Source: Verrucomicrobiota bacterium (lineage in GTDB: Bacteria; Verrucomicrobiota; Verrucomicrobiia; Opitutales; Opitutaceae). From it: 64,000 nt of DNA. Positions 1-8,623 of the stretch are shown piece by piece. The stretch lies in contig JACRQG010000004.1 of NCBI GenBank assembly GCA_016222805.1, positions 186,001 to 250,000 of the forward strand. The letters are read 5' to 3'. The translations under genes and the position numbers were made by a program. The stretch's first letter is position 1, and every line of letters starts with the position of its first letter. The notes beneath the pieces are model-generated. The model was not told the DNA's origin. It was given only the letters and a program-made list of their open reading frames with translations, and made no database searches.

Positions 1-205
1 GCTTCTCCCCGGGTTCCTGACGACCCTTGGGCAGTGTCCAGTCATCGTATTGGCGGCGGCGGATGACGGCCAGCCGGCGCACCTGGCCGCTCGCGGCATC
101 CCAGACCAGGCCGCCGGCCGCGAGTTCAGGTCCGGCGATCCCCGCAGTCTCGCCTCCCTCCCTCTTCGCCGATCGGCCGCGCAACTGCTTTTTTCCTTTC
201 CGCAT
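1..205 (-). CDS. Nudix hydrolase, N-terminal part (runs off the window)
   Basis: Translation of the reverse strand from the ATG at 203-205 is open to the left window edge, giving the first 68 residues. After a basic, disordered start of about 27 residues it reads AAGGLVW, then VIRRRQYDDWTLPKG, then RQEPGE. This is the first strand of a Nudix fold followed by the opening of the Nudix box (G-x5-E, here GRQEPGE). The W-T-L-P-K-G signature resembles the diadenosine-polyphosphate/MutT-like branch. That substrate assignment is inference, because the REUxEExGU half of the box lies outside the window. The gene is the last one read leftward after the fucosidase at 313-1722, with about 107 nt between them. 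Confidence 0.8.
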   Translation of the reverse strand, partial: MRKGKKQLRGRSAKREGGETAGIAGPELAAGGLVWDAASGQVRRLAVIRRRQYDDWTLPKGRQEPGEK

Positions 206-312
206 GATTGGGGTGACTGAACCGCGGTTACTTTCTCTCGGCGGCCTGCGGGCGCAATGACCAAGTTGGACGCGGTCACTCCACCAGGCAGCAGGTTGAA
301 AGGCCGAGGCGA

Positions 313-1722
313 TCAGGTGCCGGCGTAGGCCGCAAACTGCCGAAGTCGCGGCTCCGCCGTGGATTGGTTCGCCGAGAAGCGCAGCGCGGTCACCTCCAGG
401 GGTGCGAAGACCTCGAGGCGTTTGTGCCCGATGGACTGGCCGCGGGCGATCTCCGCCCATTCGCCGTCGGGGCGGCGGCCGGAGACGACGTAGCGGCGGA
501 CGCGCTCGCCGAGGGCGATGTCCTCCTGCAGGACGACACTCGAAACCCGGGTGGCGGCGGGCAGCGTCAGCTCGACGACCGCGCCGTGACCGGAGGTTTC
601 GGCGACGGGCCGGCCCCAGCGGCGGCGGATTTCGCGCCCGAACTCGGCGAGCCTCCGGAGGTCGTGCTCTGGCACGAGCCCGTCGGGCGTCACAACCTCC
701 CCGAGGATGAAGTTGCAGTTGCGACCGACGGAATCGAGGTACATCTGCACCAGCCGGTCGAGCGGCTCGACGGCGTGCTCCTGATCCGGAGCCCAGAACC
801 AGCTGTGAACCTTGTTCGCCCCGCGCAGCGGCACATCGACCATCCCGGGCGACCAGACCGTGCCGTCGGGATCGCCGGTGCCGAGAATGTTCTTCCAGGC
901 GGGGGCGTTGTGCGAGAGTTCCCCGACCTGGCCCGGCATGGTGGCCCAGCAGGGGTAGTTCGCGTAGCCCTTCTCGTTGCCGATCCAGCGGTGCTCGGAG
1001 CGATCCCGGCAGTGGTAGAAGACACTGTTGGGCTGATGGCGGTCGAAGATCGGCAGCATGTCGGGGCCGCCTTCGGCCGGGGTCTTGGTGCCGGCGTCGA
1101 ACCAGATCTGCACGAGCGGACCGTAGCGCGAGCAGAGCTCCTCCAGCTGCTTTTCGGCGATCCGGTTGTAGGCGGCCTGGGCCGGCGTGCCCCGGCCCTT
1201 ACCCCAGTCGGCGTAATAACCCCAGACCTGCTGGTAGACGTTGCGATGCGTACTGAAGTAGAGGCCCGGCTTGATGCCGGCCCGGCGGCAGGAGGCGACG
1301 AAGTCCGCGACGACATCTCCCTTGCCGCCGCGCCAGGAGGTTTGCTTCAGGCCGTAGGGGTAGAGGTCGCTCTGCCACTGCAGGAAGCCGTTGAAGTGTG
1401 TGGCGGTGAAGAGGGCGTAGCGCGCGCCGCAGGCCTTGGCGGCCTCGATCCACTGGTCGGTGTCGAGCTGCCGCGGTTGATAGAGATTTGGATCGAACGT
1501 CCGGCGGACGGCGTTGTTGCCGGTCCGGTCGCCGGCGGCGGTGGGCAGGTCGAAATGGTAGATCACGCCCACTTCACACTCCTGCCACGCGAGCTGGGCC
1601 GGCGTGGGAACGGGCCGGCGGGGAAGATCGCCACCCTGGGCGGCGCGCGTGAGTGCCGAGGGCCAGGCCGCGCCTGCGAGCAGCGAGGATCCGGCGTGGA
1701 GGAATTGGCGGCGGGTGATCAT
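313..1722 (-). CDS. Secreted alpha-L-fucosidase-like glycoside hydrolase (GH29) with C-terminal discoidin-like domain
   Basis: This 469-residue protein starts at an ATG and opens with a twin-arginine leader (TRRQFLHAG, then a hydrophobic stretch to about residue 27), so export is expected. Residues 40-350 resemble GH29: a TIM barrel containing HFDLP, ATHFNGF and, at 207-210, WFDA, where Asp209 is the likely nucleophile. The last 100 or so residues form a beta-rich segment (ELTLPAATRVSSVVLQEDI onward) like an F5/8-type domain appended to many fucosidases. It would hydrolyse terminal alpha-L-fucose from polymers outside the cytoplasm. It lies 94 nt downstream of the TonB receptor at 1817-4933 on the same strand, so co-transcription is likely. 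Exact linkage specificity cannot be read from the sequence. Confidence 0.88.
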   Translation of the reverse strand: MITRRQFLHAGSSLLAGAAWPSALTRAAQGGDLPRRPVPTPAQLAWQECEVGVIYHFDLPTAAGDRTGNNAVRRTFDPNLYQPRQLDTDQWIEAAKACGARYALFTATHFNGFLQWQSDLYPYGLKQTSWRGGKGDVVADFVASCRRAGIKPGLYFSTHRNVYQQVWGYYADWGKGRGTPAQAAYNRIAEKQLEELCSRYGPLVQIWFDAGTKTPAEGGPDMLPIFDRHQPNSVFYHCRDRSEHRWIGNEKGYANYPCWATMPGQVGELSHNAPAWKNILGTGDPDGTVWSPGMVDVPLRGANKVHSWFWAPDQEHAVEPLDRLVQMYLDSVGRNCNFILGEVVTPDGLVPEHDLRRLAEFGREIRRRWGRPVAETSGHGAVVELTLPAATRVSSVVLQEDIALGERVRRYVVSGRRPDGEWAEIARGQSIGHKRLEVFAPLEVTALRFSANQSTAEPRLRQFAAYAGT

Positions 1723-1757
1723 GACGGGAGGGCGGACGCGTTTGAGGGTGGCTTGCG

Positions 1758-1797
1758 ACGTGTGCTTTCGTGGGTCTGGTGGATTTCGTGGTGACCG
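1758..1797. repeat. Single arm of CACGAA-type dispersed repeat
   Basis: Between the TonB receptor and the fucosidase gene lies a stretch with repeated TTCGTGG units (around 1767-1773 and 1785-1791). It resembles the right arms of the hairpin elements at 45111-45169 and 62983-63105. No inverted partner arm is present, so this looks like a decayed or solo arm. Confidence 0.35.
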
Positions 1798-1816
1798 CTG
1801 CTGACCTGGTTCCGGC

Positions 1817-4800
1817 TCAGAAGCTGACCGTGTTGGTCCAGACGTACTGACGCGGTTCGCCGACGTAGGTGGCGAACAGCGCGTTCTCGACGGTGTAGCC
1901 CAGTGTGCCGCTGGGTCGGATCTCGACCTGGTAGCGGTTGAAGAGGTTGTTCACGTTGAGCTGCCCGCGGTAAAGGTAGCGGCCGAACTTGCGCGTGTAG
2001 GCGAGAAACGGGCTGACCTGCGGGTTGATCGACACTTCGCGGTAGAGATGGCGGGTGTTGCCGCCGGTGCTGGTGGGCTCGGTGTACCAATAGGTGCGCT
2101 TCGCGAGGTCCCAGCGCACCGTGCCGCCGAGGGTGGTGCCGCGCAGCCAGCCTTCGCGGAAATCGTAGGTGTTGGTGAGGACAAAGCGGTAGAGCGGGTG
2201 TCCGACGGTGGGCTCCCCTGAGGTCGCGAGCACGACCGTGCCCTGGTACCCCGCCGGATCGGAGAAGGCATAGGGAATCTCCGAAAGGGGCAGGCCGGTG
2301 CGGAGCGTGCGCGCCTGGAGAAACTCGCTACCGGACGGAATCTGAAAGTACCGGAGCGCCCGATACACGGTGCTGTTGGTCGGCAGCTGGCCGTTGACGG
2401 TCACGGTGCCGCCCTGCCCGTAGGCGTAGTAGGGGCTGTTCCGGTCGTTCATCATCGCGAGGGTCAGCTGCGTGGGACTGGTGCCGGCGATGGGATCCCG
2501 CAGAGTGGTGGTACTGTTCAGCTGGGCGAGGCCGGCGGTGTCGGTGGGGACCAGAAACGGGGTGCCGTTGGAGTAGGTGACGCCGCCCGTCGCCTTGTTG
2601 TAGTGAAACTCGTCGTTCCAGAGGATCGGATACGAGGCCGGCGTGCGGATGCGGCCATCCTGCTGCGTGAAACCCAGGCGGGCGCGCCAGCTGCGCGTGG
2701 GCGCGGCGGTGAGGATGATCTCGAGCCCGCGGGATTCCTTGTCGAGGTTCACCCAGACATTGCGCAGCGCGGGGTTGAAGGCGCCGTTGAGGCCGGCGGG
2801 GTTCACGACGTTGGCGTAGCTCGAATAGCTGTTGAAGGTCTCGTTCTTCGAGTTCGCGACATAGTAGGAGATCGAGCCCGAGAGCCGGGCGCCGGCGGGT
2901 TCGTACTTGAAGCCGATCTCCTGGCTGAGACCGATCGTGTCCTTCGGGGGATTGCCAAAGAAGTCGCCGGGGCGGACGGGTGGAGAGAAGGTGCGGCCCG
3001 CGTTGTAGTAGGCGTAGAGCCAGGACTGGACCCGGTAGTTCAGCCCGAGGTTGTAGCTGTTGCTCTGCCGCTCGGCGTCGTTCCAGGCCTGGGTGCCGGT
3101 GGCGACGGTGTTGGGCGCCCGGGTGAAGCTCTTCGAGTAGCGGACGCCGACCAGCGTGGTGAAGCGGTCCTCGAACCAGCGGGTGTAGTTGGCCGTGTAG
3201 AGTCCGCTGTTCTTCGCCTCGTCGGCGTAGTCGCCCAGATTCGCGCCGCCGATGCTGGCGTAGCCTGGCACGAGGGTGAGCAACCCCAGCGGGTTCAGTG
3301 GGGAAATCCAGTCGGGATTGCGCGGATTCTGGGTTTCCAGGACATAGTTTCGCCCCCCATTGGAGATGCGGCGCGATCCGGGTTTGAAGAACGGCTTCTT
3401 CACGGGTCCATTGCCGACGGGCCAGTAGACCGTCCCCAGGGGGATTCGACCGAGCGCATCACTGCCGGTGGTGCCGCCGAGTTCGACGGGGCGCGGGTAG
3501 GTGCGGTCGTAGAGCCGGAAGTTTCCATCGGCTTCGTAATAGCGGTAGTTCACCTGGCCGCCGTTCACGCCCGGACCGAAACTCAGATCATAACCCAGCA
3601 CCGTCTGGCTTTTGGCGCGCCCGCGGAACAGTTCGCTGGTGACGACCGCGCTGCCGCGGTAGGCGAGGCGGCGGCCGGCGTTGGCGTCGTTGTTGCGGTT
3701 CATGGCAAACGTCGAACCGTTGGCCCAATCGTCGTACGGATTGGAGGTGTTGAAGGTGCGTGGGGCCAGCAACGCGGTGACACCGACTCCGCGTTGGCTG
3801 ACGGAGCGATCGTACATCGCGCCCAAGGAAACGGCGAGCCATGGGGTCGGGTTCGAATCGAAGGTGAGGGTGTAGTTCTCGCCGTCGACGTCTTCGTTTT
3901 GCGCCCACCCGCCCCAGGACGAGGCATTCTCCCAGCTCAGACGGCCGTTGGCGATCGCCCCGGCCGGGAAGGGCGCGCCGGTCTTCGGGTGGGTCGCCCC
4001 GGCCTGGTCGGTGGCGAGGAGGTACTGGAGCGCGAAATTATGGCGCGGATCGCGAGTGGCGTTGGTAAAGCCCAAGTCGCCGGTGGTGGTGTTGAGCAGT
4101 CGGTTGTTGTCCGTGCGGCGGCCGGTGAGGCGCACGGTGGTGCCGAAGGGCAACCGGGCGGCGAGGGTGCCGTAGAAGGCGGTGGTCTTTGCACCGATGA
4201 AGAGACGCCGGTAGCTCAGGTCCTCGTTCAGGAAGACGAAGCGGTAGGCGAGGTTCGAGAGGCCGTAGTTGGCGTCGATCAGCCAGCGGCGCGAACCGAA
4301 CTGGTCGTGGCGCGAGGAGAACGTGGTCGCGATCAGGGGCCGGCGATCGCTGCCGAACCGGGCCATCTTGGAGCTCGTGTTGACCACGCCGCCCGCCCCG
4401 CTGGAGCCGTAGAGCAGGGCGTTGGCCCCCTTGATCATCTCGACCCGCTCCATATCGAACATGTCGGTGTAGTTGGCGCTGGTGGCGCTGGCCACGAAGC
4501 CGTTGCGCCGCGTGAAACTGCCGGCGACGCCGCGCGAGCCGATCGGGCCGATGCCCACGCGATCCCCGGGCTGGTTGTCGTTGGAATTGGAATCCGGCGT
4601 CGGGAAGACCTGGCCGACGCCGGCGCCGTAGCCGTTGAGCAGATCCTCCACGGTGGTGGCGGCGACGTCGCGCATGAACTCCTCCGTGAAGATGTCGGCG
4701 GCGACGGGCGTCTTCAGGAGCTGCAGGTTGAACGCGGTGATCGAGGTGGAGTTGAGGGCGCCGTAGCTGGTGTCGCGGGCGGTGTTGACCTCAAAGGGGC

Positions 4801-4933
4801 TCAGCTGGACCGCCGCGTCGGCGGTCTTCGCGGAGTGGGTCGGCGGGGAATTCACGACCTGGGCCCGGAGCGAGCCGACGGCGGTGAGGACAAGGAGCGC
4901 GGCGAGGACGGAAGGGCGCGTGGAGCGCTGCAT
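1817..4933 (-). CDS. TonB-dependent outer-membrane receptor
   Basis: This 1038-residue protein starts at an ATG with a Sec leader (hydrophobic core SVLAALLVLTAVGSLRAQ). A TonB-box-like LSPFEV lies near residue 45. A plug domain follows at about 60-190, including VEMIKGANALLYGSSGAGGVV, the typical plug signature before the barrel. The remaining 850 or so residues alternate like a 22-strand barrel and end in aromatic F (TNTVSF), as expected for BAM recognition. It should import an oligosaccharide or other large ligand across the outer membrane using TonB energy. Its downstream partner is the GH29 fucosidase, suggesting a fucosylated ligand (inference). A 201-bp inverted-repeat element sits about 140 nt upstream of its start. 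No SusD-like lipoprotein is adjacent, unlike Bacteroidota loci. Confidence 0.92.
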   Translation of the reverse strand: MQRSTRPSVLAALLVLTAVGSLRAQVVNSPPTHSAKTADAAVQLSPFEVNTARDTSYGALNSTSITAFNLQLLKTPVAADIFTEEFMRDVAATTVEDLLNGYGAGVGQVFPTPDSNSNDNQPGDRVGIGPIGSRGVAGSFTRRNGFVASATSANYTDMFDMERVEMIKGANALLYGSSGAGGVVNTSSKMARFGSDRRPLIATTFSSRHDQFGSRRWLIDANYGLSNLAYRFVFLNEDLSYRRLFIGAKTTAFYGTLAARLPFGTTVRLTGRRTDNNRLLNTTTGDLGFTNATRDPRHNFALQYLLATDQAGATHPKTGAPFPAGAIANGRLSWENASSWGGWAQNEDVDGENYTLTFDSNPTPWLAVSLGAMYDRSVSQRGVGVTALLAPRTFNTSNPYDDWANGSTFAMNRNNDANAGRRLAYRGSAVVTSELFRGRAKSQTVLGYDLSFGPGVNGGQVNYRYYEADGNFRLYDRTYPRPVELGGTTGSDALGRIPLGTVYWPVGNGPVKKPFFKPGSRRISNGGRNYVLETQNPRNPDWISPLNPLGLLTLVPGYASIGGANLGDYADEAKNSGLYTANYTRWFEDRFTTLVGVRYSKSFTRAPNTVATGTQAWNDAERQSNSYNLGLNYRVQSWLYAYYNAGRTFSPPVRPGDFFGNPPKDTIGLSQEIGFKYEPAGARLSGSISYYVANSKNETFNSYSSYANVVNPAGLNGAFNPALRNVWVNLDKESRGLEIILTAAPTRSWRARLGFTQQDGRIRTPASYPILWNDEFHYNKATGGVTYSNGTPFLVPTDTAGLAQLNSTTTLRDPIAGTSPTQLTLAMMNDRNSPYYAYGQGGTVTVNGQLPTNSTVYRALRYFQIPSGSEFLQARTLRTGLPLSEIPYAFSDPAGYQGTVVLATSGEPTVGHPLYRFVLTNTYDFREGWLRGTTLGGTVRWDLAKRTYWYTEPTSTGGNTRHLYREVSINPQVSPFLAYTRKFGRYLYRGQLNVNNLFNRYQVEIRPSGTLGYTVENALFATYVGEPRQYVWTNTVSF

Positions 4934-5594
4934 GGGGTTGGAGAGGGGTAGGGCGGGAAAGCTCAGAGTCGGCCGGTCGGACTCGGCTGACTCTATGCAA
5001 CCGGCGGGCCGAAAGCAGGCGGATTATTGGGATGGCGCGGCGCCCGCGCCGGGGCAGGAGACGTGGGGCGCGAGGGCCAAAAGAGCCAGGCCGGGGCTTC
5101 TTGTTTCCGAGTGATCTTCGGCCGTCAAAGTTGGCGCCGCAGAATGAACGCGGTACCATGATGGAGGCGTAGGGAGAGCCAATTCAGCGAACTGAACGCT
5201 CAGTTTGCGGACGATCGGTTGCAGGCTAGGAAGCGAGCTACCGTCGAAACAACAAACAACGGCCTACCCCCTTTTGGTTGCCCCGGCAGGAGAGCGAGGT
5301 GTACGCCGTCGTGGCCGATCGCCTGGATGGCGCGAAGGACGTCGGGAGATCCTTCATTCCGCAGGTGCCGAGGGTCAGCCCCACCGTTGTCCGGGCATGG
5401 CGTGCGGCCGCCGGTCGCGGCGCGGAGGCGGCCGCCGCGGTGGTGGCGCCGACGGTCATCCGAGAAAAATCGCGTCGGCCGATCGGCGTGGCCCTAGAAG
5501 GGGGGAGTTCGTGCCGGAAGCCACTGGGGCGGGATCCAAAACTCCCGGTCACAGACGGCCGGAGGAAGAGGCGATCTTCACAGCTCCGCGGTTC
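4934..5594. other. Long intergenic region with repeat element and possible decayed regulator
   Basis: This 660-nt gap separates the start of the TonB receptor from the end of the MFS gene. It contains the 201-bp inverted-repeat element (5077-5277). To its right is a reading frame from about 5299 to 5500 with weak resemblance to a LacI-type DNA-binding segment but no intact gene. I see no gene that can be supported. Confidence 0.5.
5077..5277. repeat. 201-bp element with long terminal inverted repeats, copy 1
   Basis: This element is flanked by inverted ends. The left end reads CCAAAAGAGCCAGGCC and the right end, reverse-complemented, reads CCAAAAGGGGGTAGGCCG followed by TTGTTTGTTGTTTC. Partial inverted similarity continues for about 60 nt into each side. 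The middle carries a small inverted repeat, AACTGA-ACGC-TCAGTT. A second copy of the same 201-nt length is at 13432-13632 in the same orientation. No reading frame spans it convincingly. The architecture is that of a MITE-like or large palindromic repeat. Confidence 0.7.
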
Positions 5595-6908
5595 TCAGGG
5601 CGGCAGAGGTTTGCCCTTGGTTTCAGGGACAAACCAGATCAAAGCCAACCCCGCGAGGTAGACAAAGGTGATGACGGCGCCAGCCCGCGGGTAACTTCCG
5701 TCGAACACTCCCATCAAGGTGCCCATTTGCACCGCACCGATCGCCGCGAGAATCCGCCCGAGGTTGAAGGCGATGCCTTGCCCTGTGGCGCGCACTCGAG
5801 TCGGGAACAACTCAGGCAGATAAAGGGGCAACCAACCGTAAAACGCGGCCGTGATCAGACCTGAGATGAAGCTCAGTGTGAGGAAGGCCCCGCCGTAGCT
5901 GTGCAAGCCGCGAAACATCCCCTGGCAGACGAGGAACGAGCCGGCGCAAAGGGCGAAGTAGGCACTGCGCCGGCCGATCCGCTGGCCAAGCCAGGCACCG
6001 AGCAAGCACCCCGCCACCGAACCGAGGCCGTTGAGGATCTGGGTGTAAGCCTTCGCGTCGGGGTTGGCCGCGCCGGCCAGCTTGTCGGCCCACAGCGGAA
6101 GCCATTGCACGGAACCCCATGAGCCAACCAAGGCGACGCCGCCGAGGGCGGCCGCGACGAACAGGGTCTTGAGGTGACCGCCATCGATGATTTCCCGGAG
6201 GGGCCGCAGACGCCCTGATGAAGCGGCCTGCTCCCACCGGTGAGACTCGGGAACGAACCACTGGATGAAGAAGGTGAGAAGGGCCGGCAGCGCACCAATC
6301 AAGACGATGTAGCGCCAAGTGGCGGGAGTGATCGCGAAGCCGGCTCCCACGATGCCGATCAACACAAAGCCGACGTTGGCGGCGGCTCCGATGATCCCGG
6401 AAAGCATCGGGCGGTACTTTTCCGGCCAGAGTTCGACCACCAGGGCCACGCCCAGCGACCACTCGCCGCCCATCCCGAGAGCGGCGAGGAAACGCAGCGC
6501 ACCGAGTTGAAGGGGCGTCTGGGCGAAGTAGGCCAGGGCCGTGAACAGCGAGTAGACGAGAATCGCCATGCTCATCGTCCTCACGCGGCCGAGCTTGTCG
6601 CCCAGCCATCCAAACACCAAGCCACCCAGCGCGGCCCCCACCAGGAACAGGGCGGTGATGAACCCCATCCAGTGTCCGACAAAAGCTTCGGAAACCGTGC
6701 CAGACGCCGCCTGCATTTCCTGCAACGCGGGACGAGCGATCAGGGGGAAGATGCCCATTTCGAGGCCATCGAACATCCAGCCGAGAAAGGCGGCAATGAG
6801 CGCACCGTTGCGGCCACTTACGATTGATCGATCATCCGTTCTGCACTTCGGTTCCACAGGGGGCAGTGGTTCGCAGCCGCATAAGACGGAATCTTGATCG
6901 ATTGGCAA
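5595..6908 (-). CDS. MFS transporter, sugar/organic-acid type
   Basis: This protein of about 437 residues has roughly 12 hydrophobic helices. The MFS signature between TM2 and TM3 is clear: GWLGDKLGRVRTM at about residues 100-112. The loop between the two halves carries ESHRWEQ, and the C-terminus ends VPETKGKPLP, typical of the sugar/SHS branch. It is an inner-membrane secondary transporter, probably for a sugar acid or monosaccharide from the surrounding glycan locus (inference). The most upstream start is a TTG at 6908; a GTG at 6857 is an alternative. Neither has a clear ribosome-binding site, so the N-terminus is uncertain by about 17 residues. It is divergent from the DJ-1/PfpI gene across a palindrome-rich, AT-rich intergenic region. 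Confidence 0.88.
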   Translation of the reverse strand: MPIDQDSVLCGCEPLPPVEPKCRTDDRSIVSGRNGALIAAFLGWMFDGLEMGIFPLIARPALQEMQAASGTVSEAFVGHWMGFITALFLVGAALGGLVFGWLGDKLGRVRTMSMAILVYSLFTALAYFAQTPLQLGALRFLAALGMGGEWSLGVALVVELWPEKYRPMLSGIIGAAANVGFVLIGIVGAGFAITPATWRYIVLIGALPALLTFFIQWFVPESHRWEQAASSGRLRPLREIIDGGHLKTLFVAAALGGVALVGSWGSVQWLPLWADKLAGAANPDAKAYTQILNGLGSVAGCLLGAWLGQRIGRRSAYFALCAGSFLVCQGMFRGLHSYGGAFLTLSFISGLITAAFYGWLPLYLPELFPTRVRATGQGIAFNLGRILAAIGAVQMGTLMGVFDGSYPRAGAVITFVYLAGLALIWFVPETKGKPLPP

Positions 6909-6929
6909 GATAGATTGATCCGAACGGAC

Positions 6930-6971
6930 TTAGAATTGTCTAATCAGTCATAGCTTATTTTTGTTAAGCTA
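6930..6971. promoter_or_regulatory. AT-rich palindromes in the MFS/DJ-1 divergent intergenic region
   Basis: Two perfect inverted repeats lie side by side: TTAGA-ATTG-TCTAA at 6930-6943 and TAGCTTA-N7-TAAGCTA at 6951-6971. They sit in the most AT-rich stretch of the neighbourhood, just upstream of the MFS start. Their position between divergent genes and near a GntR gene makes them candidate operators. Binding by that regulator is inference. Confidence 0.45.
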
Positions 6972-7019
6972 GTTACTAGAGATCATCTTCAAATCAGGTG
7001 AGAGCCATTCGGATTATTC

Positions 7020-7031
7020 ATGATCGATCAT
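7020..7031. promoter_or_regulatory. ATGATCGATCAT palindrome
   Basis: A perfect 12-bp palindrome lies about 100 nt upstream of the DJ-1/PfpI ATG. A near copy, TTGATCGATCAT, occurs at 6824-6835 inside the MFS 5' coding region. The pair may be operator sites or coincidence; only spacing and symmetry support it. Confidence 0.3.
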
Positions 7032-7132
7032 TACGCTTGACCGCTGGAGACGGTTGTCTCGTTAATCTCCAAGCGCTCCGGGCCGCTCCGGATGGTCTCC
7101 TTCTAGCAACCCCTCCAACTCGTTCTCTCATC

Positions 7133-7747
7133 ATGGAGAAAGTCCTCATCGTCGTTGGTGATGCGACAGAAACGGTGGATACGCTCTACCCGTTCTACCG
7201 CGTCCAGGAGGCGGGCTTCCAGGCGGTGGTCGTCGCGCCGGAGCGCCGCCGCTACCAGATGGTGCTGCACGAAGTGAAGCCTGGCTGGACGATCACCAAG
7301 GAGTGGGAAGGCTACACGATCCAAGCCGACCTCGCCTTCTCCGAGGTCAACCCGGAGGACTACTGCGGCATCTTCTTCAGCGGAGGCCGCGCCCCGGAGT
7401 ACCTTCGCGACAACGAGGATCTCCTTCGCCTCACGCGGTGGTTCTTCGCCCACCACAAGCCGATCGCCAGCGTGTGCCATGGGGTCGAAATCCCCGCACG
7501 TGCCGACTGTGTGCGCGGTCGCCGAATGGCCACGGTCGCAAAGTGCCGTTTCGACCTCGAAGTTTGCGGTGGGATTTATGTGAACGCCCCCTGCGTCGTG
7601 GACGGGAATCTGGTGAGTGGCCGGACCTTTCACGATCACGGGCACTACATGGGCGCCTGGATGGCGTTGCTCGAGGCCGAGCGATCCAGCCGTGCCCGTG
7701 CCGGGGCCGGGGTGACACCTCCCTCCCCGACCACAACTCCAGCGTAG
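7133..7747 (+). CDS. DJ-1/PfpI family protein (class I glutamine amidotransferase-like)
   Basis: This 204-residue cytoplasmic protein starts at the ATG at 7133. An in-frame upstream extension to 6998 exists but adds 45 non-conserved residues. The fold signature runs from KVLIVVGD at the N-terminus, through FFSGGRAPEYLRD at 81-93, to the nucleophile elbow IASVCHG with Cys115-His116. The Glu equivalent used by DJ-1 proteins to tune the cysteine is not obvious. Family members include proteases, glyoxalases and covalent chaperones, so the reaction is undecided. It is the first gene of a rightward group with the GntR regulator, 107 nt upstream of that gene. Confidence 0.85.
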   Translation: MEKVLIVVGDATETVDTLYPFYRVQEAGFQAVVVAPERRRYQMVLHEVKPGWTITKEWEGYTIQADLAFSEVNPEDYCGIFFSGGRAPEYLRDNEDLLRLTRWFFAHHKPIASVCHGVEIPARADCVRGRRMATVAKCRFDLEVCGGIYVNAPCVVDGNLVSGRTFHDHGHYMGAWMALLEAERSSRARAGAGVTPPSPTTTPA

Positions 7748-7854
7748 GCACACGCTGCCACCAGTCGGCCCGCCAAGCGCCCCAGTATCCGTTTCTCCGC
7801 TCAGGTCGAATAGTCCGCCGCCTTCCCGCCTTCCGCCACCGAGATTCCGCCGCC

Positions 7855-8523
7855 ATGGTCACCACTCCGCCACCGCTGACGAAGTCCGCCCGGATATACA
7901 CCGAGCTCAAACGGGAGATTACCGGCGGAACTTTCCGTCCGGGTGAGCACCTGGTTCGGCGCGCGTTGGTCAAGCGCTACGGCGTCAGTCTCTCCATCGT
8001 CAATGAAGCCCTCGGGCGCCTGGGCACCGACGGCCTGGTCGAAAGCACGGATAACGTGGGCACGCGGGTCGTCAGTCTCTCGCCGCAAGGCCTGCGGGAT
8101 GAGTTCGTGTTGCGCGAGGCGATCGAGCGTCACGTCGTGCGCATCCTGGCCGAGCGCGCCACCGACGCCCAGCTGGCCGTCTTGCTCGAGGACGCCCGGA
8201 TGATCGACCGCTGGATGAACGAACTGGGGCACGACGACAGCCAGGGCGGGCTTTTGCACCTCGAGTTCCACCTGAAACTCGCCCGCACGACCGGATTCTC
8301 GTCGCTCGAGAGCAATCTCAAGCGGATGACCATGCGCGCCCTGCTAACCACCCGCTGGTTGAAGAACCAACAACTGCCCCACCCTCCCGATTTCCACGAA
8401 CAACTCGTGCGCGTCCTGATGCAGCGGGATCCGCTCGCCGCCGACAGCGCGATGCGGGCGCACCTCTATTATGTCGACGATCAAGTGGCCAAACAGGCGG
8501 CCTCGCCCCTGCCGACGACCTAG
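7855..8523 (+). CDS. GntR-family transcriptional regulator (FCD/FadR type)
   Basis: The ATG at 7855 gives 222 residues; the open frame extends further left but only as a shadow of the preceding gene. Residues 8-75 form a winged helix-turn-helix: ELKREITGGTFRPGEHL, then VKRYGVSLSIVNEALGRL, then the wing DGLVESTDNVGTRVV. The rest is all-helical, like the FCD ligand-binding domain (REAIERHVVRILAERATDAQL, HLEFHLKLARTTG), which usually binds a carboxylic acid or sugar acid with a metal. It likely controls the divergent MFS gene and its own cluster. The operator candidates at 6930-6971 fit, but this is untested. Confidence 0.88.
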   Translation: MVTTPPPLTKSARIYTELKREITGGTFRPGEHLVRRALVKRYGVSLSIVNEALGRLGTDGLVESTDNVGTRVVSLSPQGLRDEFVLREAIERHVVRILAERATDAQLAVLLEDARMIDRWMNELGHDDSQGGLLHLEFHLKLARTTGFSSLESNLKRMTMRALLTTRWLKNQQLPHPPDFHEQLVRVLMQRDPLAADSAMRAHLYYVDDQVAKQAASPLPTT

Positions 8524-8623
8524 CGCCAAGCCCGCTTCGATGCGCTGACGACCGCACCCGCCGGGATTGAGATGATGCGCGACCCCGGCTTACCGACCGA
8601 CGAACGGAGATTTCGATGACCCT

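Noticed and set aside
3840-3860. tRNA T-arm-like GGTTCGAATC string
   Set aside because: Lies inside the first TonB receptor coding sequence and no cloverleaf forms around it.
5077-5277. Integron attC site
   Set aside because: The inverted ends are too long and lack the R/L core pattern, and no integrase or cassette array is present.
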